Shown piece by piece: positions 56,016 through 64,000 of a DNA stretch of 64,000 bases; position 1 is the stretch's first letter, and every line of letters starts with the position of its first letter. The DNA is taken from positions 20,059,073 to 20,123,072 of the forward strand of contig CM042994.1 in the NCBI GenBank assembly GCA_023678885.1, given 5' to 3'. The notes under the pieces were generated by a model. It ran no database searches, was not told the DNA's origin, and saw only the letters and a list, made by a program, of their open reading frames with translations. Made by a program: the position numbers and the translations under genes. The stretch is from Pogostemon cablin. Lineage: Eukaryota > Streptophyta > Magnoliopsida > Lamiales > Lamiaceae.

Positions 56016-58227
56016 CTAGTAGATAAGAAGAAAGCAAAGAAAATTTTCAAAGTGAGGATGCGAGGAGAAAGTGTGATGGACCAACATTTGGTTCAATGAT
56101 CGTAAAATTCCATCCGGCTTGAAGACGATAAACTTAGCGCTAAATGGAAGACAACCCATTCTTTTTATCTTTTTACGCTTATTTGTATTTTGGTCTTGTA
56201 GGGGGATTAAGCTCGTGAGAAAATGCATATTAAAGATAAGCGAAGTGCTTCATGGATTCGAGTAGGCATGTCTCACCATTTGTTGCAAACTTAAGTCTCG
56301 ACTCTTGTCTCGAGTTAAGTTTATGGGAGAGTGCATGGTGGATATAACTCAATTCGTTGGATGCGTATGCTTCTTCACAAGAAGATCATTAATGGAAACT
56401 ACAAGGGTAAATCCCACCACTTTTTGCAAACTTAATTCTCAACTTGTTTCGATTTAAGTTTGGGGGGAGAGTGTGTGGTGTGACTCACCACTTGAGTGTG
56501 ATTCGTGTTGTAAAATTGACCCAATTTTAAAATTTTCTCATGAATTTTGGTTTGATTTTGGTCCGATTGGTGGTGTTGAGGTGCATGATTGTCCATATTT
56601 TTAATGAAATTGTTGAGCTAATGATTTTAATGAGTTGTTGAGCATGTATGAAGGGTATTGGAAGCACGAATTGAGCTCGGAGCTAACAACTTCCACTACC
56701 ATATGCCTATTGAGGGAGTTTGCTCTATACTCTACCACTTCTAGTTGCTTGACATGAATTTATGTTGATTTGGATTGATTGGATTAACATGCTACTTCGT
56801 GTGTTATGTTTTTAGGAGGTTTACTTTTCAATCAAAGATGGGGATGTTTGTGAGCTTACTTGATCTTGGATTGTGTAGAATGTGTGCTTCATTGTTTAGT
56901 GATGGATGGAATTTTTATTCTTGAATGTTATGCGTTTTTGTTTTATTATTTGTTTGGTGAGTCTTTTCTTATATGTTTTGTGTGTTTTCTCATTTTTATT
57001 TAGGGTTGTTTGGTGGTTTGTATTTGGGATGTCGTGAGTCATTTTTGAACATGAGTGATGATATGTTGTTGTGATAAGCAAGTTATGATTAAGAATCTCT
57101 GCACTTTCAAATTGTGATATATTTTATTTAACTTGTTCAATTTTGAGATGAATGTGGGGTAATAAGTTCCTCAAGGTTCGAGTACAAGCTTGTGAGCATT
57201 TGAGCCTCAATCGTGCATACATGATTTTTCTTCATGAGTGGATTGGTTGTGTTTGATAAGTTAGAACTTGCTCAAGGACTATGGGAACGAGCCCGATTAG
57301 TAGAAATTAATGATATGATCTAAGGACATCCTTGTTATTCATAGTCATTGCCAAATATTTCCTTAACATGAACATCATCCCTAGTTAACCATTTTGAGCC
57401 TTTAAGCCTATTTCTTGTGATATAAGCACATTACAAGCCTTGATTATCCACATGAGCCTTATATATTTGCCATTTTATGTGAGATTATGGAGATGGTAGC
57501 TAGAAAGTTTGATAAGAAAGAAAAAGAAGAAAGGAAATGGTAAATAAGTAAGAAAAAGGATGAAAAGAGCACAAACAAGAATGGACATGCAACCTCAAAA
57601 CAAGAAAATGAGCAAAACAAAAACAAGATGCTCAAGTACTTAAAAGTTCGAGAAATGAAGCATGCATTAAAAGAAGCTCAATCCAAGGAAAGTTGATGAT
57701 TAGTGCTTGTGATTACCAAAGATAGAAAGGAAGAAAGAAAAGTGGAGAAGTTGAGGAAGTTGATCATCTCTTCGATTACTTACACTTGATTAGTCACTAT
57801 TACCCATATTTTTCCTACCCTACCAAAGAGTCTATCATTACATCCTAATTAAACACCTTTTTTATCACTAATGGAAATTTTGGTGGTTTGTGAATGTAGT
57901 CCGCGAGCAAGTTTATAGCAAGTCGAGTCAATCGGTTGATGAGTGTTGATTTACCCCACTTCATAGAGTGTTGAGTGAAATTGATATCTAACGTGAGGCT
58001 TGGACCAAAAAGGGACTATATTACACTTTATTCTCTTGTGATTGAACTTGTTAATTCCTCAGGTCATGAACTTAATGTTGTAGGATGACTTAGCATAATT
58101 TGTAGTTCTTGTTACTTTCGATGTGTTATTACTGATGTTCGTTTAGTCTTTTCCTAGGTGAAAATCTTCCCTCTTGGTTTATCATTTTCGTTGTTCAGGG
58201 ACGCACAACACTTTAAGTTTGGAGATT
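56016..58227 (+). other. 3' non-coding region of the inner Gypsy element
   Basis: About 2.2 kb without RT or integrase. It begins with a short relic resembling the end of a full-length polyprotein (GGAAGACAACCCATT at 56145). An internal polypurine-like AAGTTTGGGGGGAGAG is at about 56457-56472. A purine-rich, Lys/Glu-like stretch lies at 57510-57760. The LTR-adjacent polypurine tract AAGTTTGGAGATTT (58215-58227) is mutated. Confidence 0.75.
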
Positions 58228-59990
58228 TGATGAGTGATATTTTCACCTAAATTTTAGTTTTTTTATATCCGTTTCATATTATTTTATCCGTATTTTAAGT
58301 ATTATTTGGTAATGTTATGTGTTTTTATGGAAATGTGTGAGACTGAGCTTAAACATGCTAAAAACAGGTGAAAATGAAGCAGAAACGAAAACGAGCAAAA
58401 AATGGACTGAAAACAAGCTTACTCGACTTGCAAGACACAACTCGACTTGCAACTCGAGTCTAGTTGAGGTCTGTAGAAGGTCAGAATGTATACAGTGAGC
58501 CAACTCAACTTGCAAGACCCAACTTGACTTGCAACTCGAGTCGTGTTAAGGCTGATCCAAGTCGAGTTGCATGCTGTGTTGAGCAGAAAAGGTGTCCAGT
58601 GAGCCAACTCGAGTTGTCAAGTCGTAACTCAACTTGCAACTCGAGTCGAGGTGGGTTCTGAAGGTTTTTTAGTTTCAGAGCCTCGCAACACGACCGAACA
58701 GACGAGTGCATGAGTTTCCAACACGAGTCGAGCTAGGTTAGCATGAGTTACATGCAATGTAACTCGACTCGTCTTGCAACTCGAGTTGGGAAGGCCAACT
58801 CGTGTTGCATGCTTTTGGGCTAAAATTTCGGGGCTTTCACCTTCCAGTGCATGACAATATGTGTAAAAAGCCCAGTTGATGCAAAATTGGAGGCCCAAGT
58901 TTGGAAAATGTATAATCTCAAGTTCAACATTTCAAGAGATTCCATAAGGGCTTCACTTGGACACACACATCACACACCATTTCCTCCATTTTAGACCATC
59001 ATCTTCATCCATTCACCATCCATTCTATCTATCTTCATCCAACCATCAAAATCACCATCCATTTGAGGAAAAGAAGTAAGGAAGAGAGGAGAATTGCAAA
59101 GGGACGAAGAAGATCACCATTGGAGCCATCCAAGGGAGTTTTCATCAACACTTTGTATTGAAACTTTATTTTTTATCATGTTTTGTAAGGATTTTAATGT
59201 CTATGTTGATTTTCTTTTGAATATGGTAGGCTAATCTCCCTTGTGAGATTAGCAACATGAGAGTTGTTGGATAATTTTGGAATTTGTGTATTTAAATTCA
59301 TATGTTGATTGGGTTAACTGATTTTCTATCATTGATTCTTTAGATTTTGATGTTTATGATGATTTGTGTGGTTTGTTGTTTCAAACATGTGATTAGATTG
59401 AGAAGTCAATTGCATATTTAGGATAATTAATTGAACCATTTTGTCATATACCTTATGTGCATTATAGATCTTAAAGAGATAGAGATGTCCTTTAGAATTT
59501 AGAACCCTTTGATAGGACATCCGATTGGTTTGATCGAGAGGTTGATTAATCGTGTGAAGGGGCTCTCATTAAACCTTAGTACCTAATTGGAATTGTTTGA
59601 GTGAGAACCAATCCATTGAGCTAATTGAGATTCATATCATATCCATCTCGAGAGGGAGTTTAGGTGAACTTAGTGTTAGCCCTTAGTTTTATACACATTA
59701 TTCATATGAATTTGATGCATTTATCCTAGAATTTCCACTTCTTAATTGTTGTTAATCTCACTTTTACTTAATTTGGAAAACCACTATTCATTTATCTATA
59801 TTGTTTATTGATCATTGCTTGCTTGCTTGCTTTGATTGATTTTATTTACTTGTTTGATCACTCAATCTATTGATGATTCATCTCTATAAAATTATAATAA
59901 ACGTGATATCGCTTAAGCACTAGTACCTTTCTCCCTGTGGTTTGATAAATTCTTAAATTGATCATCCTAACAAAAAATTATGGCTAATCA
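58228..59990 (+). mobile_element. 3' LTR of the inner Gypsy element
   Basis: The 1763-bp LTR runs from TGATGAGTGATATT to GGCTAATCA and is followed by TTATC. It is collinear with the 5' LTR including the CTCGAG word field (58425-58805) but shows many substitutions and small indels. Confidence 0.92.
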
Positions 59991-60031
59991 TTATCCAAAC
60001 AATTCTAATTTTTCTGTGTGAGAACAGGTGT

Positions 60032-61562
60032 ATGATCACTAGGTCAAGTGGACGAGCAATCGAACCATTAAACCTAGAGCTTGAAGCACTTATTAGAGAG
60101 AACAGAAGGAAGAGAAAGCAGTCGGCTACACCTATTCCTAGTCCAGAGTCAAGTAGTTATCACTCGTTAGAAGAAGAGTTACTAGTGGAAGTTGAACTTC
60201 TTTCATGGCAACTTGAGGGATCTGATTTGGCTGAAGAAATTGAGACTAGAGAGATGGTTGATAATCAGGCCCCGACCCCTATGTGGGATCAATATAAACT
60301 GAAGCATACTACTAATGATGGACTTAATGAACCTGCGATCACCGCAGATAATATTAAGCTGTCTTTCGGACTGATCCGAATGGAGGAGAGACAACAGTTT
60401 AATGGAAGCCCTTTGGAGAATCCTAGTGAGCATCTGCAGATATTTGATGAGTATACGAGGATGCAAAAGCATAAGAATATTCTGGAGGATGCTATCAGGA
60501 TGCGGCTTTTCCTATTTTCACTTACGGGGAAAGCCAATGAGAGGTATAACAATCTTTCTCGAGGTTGTTGTACTACTTGGGAGCAACTTGCAGATAAATT
60601 CCTGAACAAATACTTCCCTCCCTCCAAGTGTTTCTTGATAAAGAAGAAGATCACACAATTCAAACAAGGATAATTAGACAGTTTCTATGAGGCGTGGGAG
60701 AGGTTCAAAGAGCTGTTGTGCAGCTGTCCCAAACACGAATTTTCAACGGATACTTATTTAGGCTTCTTCTATCAAGGCCTAAGAAGAAATTCAAGAGTGT
60801 TGGTGGACGGGACAGCGGGTGGATCTATATTCAAGCAGTCTGCAGAGACAGCAGAAGAGATATTCGAGGAGATGGCAGTTAATACCTATGATTGGCCGGA
60901 AGAGAGAGCAGAATGAGAAGCCATTTTTGACAAAGTGGATAAGGTAGAGATACAGTCCATAAATCATAAAGTGTTAGATATCCATGATCGATTGCATGAG
61001 CTCAGTAAGAAGTTTGACCGCCTCATGCGAGAAAACAGATCTAGAGAGGAAGTGATGATGGCTGGAGATGAAGAGCAGTTAGAGGATGCAAACTATGCTA
61101 TGGGATAGATTTTTCAAGGGAAATACAGAATTAGACAGAATTTTCAACCTAACAATCAATTTGGGGGAGGAATGACCAAGGGGACAACAGTCAATTTCAG
61201 CAAGGTTAGAACCAAGAAAATTGGAACTTCAACAATCAAAGAATGAATGAAAATCTGTCTAAGTCTAATTCTAATAGCGCAGTTACACCACCTCAGGAAA
61301 TAAATCCAGCTCAGAAATCTAGTGACGGAAGAGCATCGTTGGAAGATAAGATGGATTTTATGCTTAAGATGATGGTCACAAACCAGGAAACCGCAGAAAG
61401 AGACAGATCTTGCTATAAGTCAGTTGAATGCTGCATTGGGTAAGTTGCAACAGCAAGGTAAATTTCCTGCACAGACTGAATTGAATCCGAGAGAACATCA
61501 GTGTTATGCTATTACTTTGAGGAGTGGTACACAGTACGAAGGACTGAAGATGCCAAATGAAC
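60032..61562 (+). pseudogene. Gypsy gag, broken (outer element)
   Basis: After the leader (51468-51549 plus 59996-60031) a gag frame starts MITRSSGRAIEPLNLELEAL. The Retrotrans_gag domain occupies about residues 110-290: QFNGSPLENPSEHLQIFDEY, IRMRLFLFSLTGKANERY, FLNKYFPPSKCFLIKKKI, FYEAWERFKELLCSCPKH, LGFFYQGLRRNSRVLVDG, NTYDWPEERAE. In-frame stops occur at 60671, 60914 and 61106, with a shift later. The last part (AQTELNPREHQCYAITLRSG) is the normal gag-protease linker of Athila-like elements. No zinc knuckle is seen. Confidence 0.85.
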
Positions 61563-61830
61563 ATTACTGGTCAAGAGACACACCCGGCGAGCACCGAGTG
61601 CAAATACACGATGTCGAGTGGTCAACGGGCGATCACCGTGTGGACTTGCACATCGTCGTTTGACTATCGAGTGATAGCCATGCGACACCATCACCCAGAG
61701 CTGTGCGTGACGAAGCATCATCAAAAAGCTCACACGGCTAAAGCCATGTGGATGGCGAGTGAGCGCTGAGTGGATCACACGGCATGACGCCCAGCACCTC
61801 GCTCTCGATACCTACTATGTGACCCTAATG
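61563..61830. repeat. GC-rich CACACGG / CCGTGTG word island in the gag-protease linker
   Basis: About 260 bases of composition unlike either side. Words such as CACACGGC, CACCGTGTGG, CGAGTG(G/A) and CGATCACC recur at irregular 30-45-base spacing. The recognisable linker coding (LRSGTQYEGLKMPNE before, PNVMLVDSLPQ after) stops and restarts on either side, so this looks like an insertion. No target duplication was found. Confidence 0.6.
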
Positions 61831-62883
61831 TCATGCTTGTTGATTCTCTTCCTCAACATCGTGATACTGAGGATCTGGAAAGAGATGTTGAGCAGTCTGT
61901 TGTTACTAAGAAAAAGTGGAAAAGAACCAAGAGAGAAAGGAAAAAAAAGGATGAACTTGAGAGAAACAGTTTGGGGATACCGAAGATGAAATACCATATT
62001 CCTTTTCCCTCTACTTTTCCCTCTAGACAGTTGAAGAAGGGTCTTGATGAAAATTTTTTGAAATTTGTAAACATCTACAAGTAGATCCAGATCAACATGT
62101 CATTTGCTTAAGCACTTGAGTAGATGCCACACTATATGAAGTTTCTTAAGGAGATCATGTCCAATAAGCAGAGTTTAGTAGACAAGGAGACAGTGAATTT
62201 GACTGAAGAGTGCAGTGCCATAATTGAGAGAAAGTTGCCAGCTAAAGTAAATGATCCGAGTAGGTTCACCATCCCGGTGCAAATTGGGAAAAATGACACT
62301 TGTAAAGCTTTGTGTGACTTGGGGGCTAGTGTAAATCTTATGTCCTTAAGTATGTTCAAGAGTTAGTTTTGGGGAGATGAAGCCCATTTCGGTTACGTTG
62401 CAGCTAGTTGATAAGTCTATTGCGTATCCTAGAGGAGTTGTTGAGGATGTACTTGTAAAGGTGGATAAGTTCTTCTTCCCTGTTGATTTCCTGGTGCTTG
62501 ATATGGAAGAGGACAACAATGTGCCTCTGATTTTAGGTAGACCATTCCTAGCCATTGCTAGAGCTCTAATTGATGTTGAGCTAATTGATGGAAAATTGAA
62601 GCTTAGAGTGGGGGACGAGGAGATCATGTTCACACTTGATGCTTTGAAACATCCTTCTGTAGTGGCCAACTGCAAGTCCATTGATGTTGTTGATGAGAGT
62701 GTGGAGGAGAAGCTGCCATTGATTATGACAGAGGATCGATTGAAAACTTGTATCAGTAATAGTCCTTCTTTCCCTACTCATATTATTAATGTTGAATCTA
62801 GTTTTTCATCTGATATTTTATCTAGATTGTTTAAGTGTTTTGAATGCTTGCAGGAAAGAGAAAAGAGAGGCATCATGGATTGA
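61831..62883 (+). pseudogene. Gypsy protease region (outer element), one frameshift near the active site
   Basis: A basic linker comes first (KKKWKRTKRERKKKDEL), then the pre-protease block LDENFLKFVNIYK, MPHYMKFLKEIMSNK and LTEECSAIIERKLPAK. The aspartic protease has an intact ALCDLGASVNLM active site (about 62310-62345). After a stop and frameshift at about 62366-62376 it resumes with MKPISVTLQLVDKSIAYP, RGVVEDVLVKVDKFFFPVDF, NNVPLILGRPFLAIARALI and KLKLRVGDEEIMF. The flap and C-terminal motifs fit Athila/Tat-like retropepsins. RT does not follow; the frame ends at 62883. Confidence 0.88.
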
Positions 62884-64000
62884 AGAAGGAACATGGACAT
62901 AAATTCAACCAGTCCCTCCGGATATATGTGGCTCTTATTTGTCTGATCTTGATGTTGATAGGAAAGAAGAATATAAAGATAGAGATCCAAACAAGTTGAC
63001 CCTTGAGAGTAAGAAGGGAGAGATGGATTGGATGGATCGAAAGAAGACGAAACAACACTTCAAAGTGAAGATGAAATATGATGAAGAAGTGTTGATGCAT
63101 GAGTCCGAACATCTCTGAGTCTGCATTCCGTCGAGCTCCTCGACGTTAAACAAGAGCGCTTGGTGGGAGGCAACCCACCATTTTATTGCCTTTATTTTGT
63201 TTATTTTTGTTGTGTCTTGTGTTAGGTGAATTATACTCAAGGTGCGTGCTTAAACTTAAGGTAATAACATCCTTTTAAACTTAGATTCAACTCATGTTTT
63301 CATCTAAGTTTGGGGGGTGTGATGTTCTTCTCTTATTCCATCCGCACCCAGGTATGTTTACTCTACATTGTTTTAGTGTCTGTGTGCTTAGAGGTTGGTT
63401 TTTTTAGAATGTTCAAATTTATTCAATCTTTTGAATTTTTTTGCGACTATTCAAGTGTCTTGTGTGTTTTTGTTAGTGTTAGTGTGTCCTTTGGTGTTCT
63501 GTTATCGATTTTTGTTTTTCAGATATTTTTATATCTCCTGTGATGATGAGTTTTGTGTTTGAGCTTTATTGATTGAAAAGGGTATTGGAGTGGCAAAGTG
63601 AGTTCTATCTGAGGCCTATGCCTGACGGAGTTAGAAAACTTGAGGAACATGCAAAATGTGAAGGAGATTAAAATCAGGTTACTTCGTTCCTTATTCTAAT
63701 TTTTTATGTGAGTTTTGAATTCTTGTGAGTAAGAAGCGTGAGCTTTAAATTCTATGACCTGAATTTCATGGAGATCTATGAGGTTTTATGATGCCTTTGA
63801 TAAGATATTGATTATGATTGATAAGGGGAATATGTTTTAATTCTTAAGTACTTGAAGTTCTTGATGTGCTTGTTATGATGTATGCGTAACCTTGAAGAGT
63901 GCTCGTTCATTCTATGAAAAAATCAAACAAGATTTGAGCCTTTAAATCATGAATACATTGATGCATGATATTTTATTCTTGAGCGTATCGTTCTTGTGCA
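62884..64000 (+). other. 3' region of the outer Gypsy element, running off the window
   Basis: No RT or integrase is visible. GGGAGGCAACCCACCATTTT at about 63155-63174 matches the post-integrase tail seen at 56145 in the inner element. AAGTTTGGGGGGTGTG at 63306-63321 is the counterpart of its internal polypurine-like tract. The layout parallels 56016-58227, so the missing 3' LTR is expected beyond 64000. Confidence 0.7.

Larger units (their letters stand above)
51555..59990 (+). mobile_element. Complete non-autonomous Gypsy gag-protease element
   Basis: An 8.4-kb LTR element flanked by a perfect 5-bp duplication TTATC (51550-51554 and 59991-59995). Its parts are 5' LTR 51555-53305, primer site 53308-53325, gag from 53458, protease to 56015, a 2.2-kb non-coding 3' region, a decayed polypurine tract and 3' LTR 58228-59990. 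No reverse transcriptase, RNase H or integrase is encoded. The LTRs have clearly diverged from each other and gag contains stops, so it is an old, inactive copy. It is inserted in the leader of the outer element. Confidence 0.92.

Overview
The window is nuclear DNA of a flowering plant, most likely a eudicot. It is AT-rich, has GT-AG introns, and is dominated by plant transposable elements: Ty3/Gypsy and Ty1/Copia LTR elements, LINE, Mutator, hAT and Helitron-like sequence. I see only one intact gene, no rRNA or tRNA, no CRISPR array and no bacterial operon.

The gene is a MAP kinase kinase kinase of the MAPKKK3 / MAP3K-alpha type on the minus strand (start at 18042, stop at 13704). Eleven exons join in frame to 619 codons with a complete kinase domain. 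Its leader carries a CT microsatellite and several upstream AUGs.

Layout. 1-7300: AT-rich sequence with a large inverted repeat (2020-3900) whose outer ends look like Helitron 3' termini, a tandem array, and an LTR fragment (5574-5845). 7310-10068: a Gypsy solo LTR with 5-bp target duplication GTCAT and a Copia solo LTR inside it. 10074-13380: decayed sequence with a fragment of a ULP1-type cysteine peptidase, TGCGAC-rich arrays and two tandem duplications. 13358-18430: the MAPKKK gene. 19400-22600: a LINE copy in the head-to-head form expected of twin priming, a Mutator-type foldback MITE with 9-bp duplication, an hAT-like element, and microsatellites. About 22640-42550: the remains of a large Mutator-like element with a MuDR-type transposase on the plus strand and a convergent ULP1 peptidase gene on the minus strand. 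The ULP1 gene is split by a rearranged tandem Copia block (28178-36792). 42820-44900: a LINE fragment with an hAT element inserted in it. 45234-45842: an unidentified ORF. 47188-64000: a nested set of Gypsy elements. An outer Athila/Tat-like gag-protease element starts at 47188 and runs off the window. Its 5' LTR contains a 2.5-kb solo LTR (48456-50976, TACCT duplication). Its leader contains a complete second gag-protease element (51555-59990, TTATC duplication). Neither gag-protease element shows reverse transcriptase or integrase directly after the protease.

The transposon genes are mostly broken by stops, frameshifts or deletions, so the window records repeated insertion and decay around one conserved signalling gene. 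I did not find a convincing undescribed system. The most unusual signals are the ULP1-carrying Mutator element, the tandem Copia whose two copies share the same damage, the 25-bp array in the Copia leader, the CTCGAG palindrome fields shared by several LTR families, and the twin-primed LINE.
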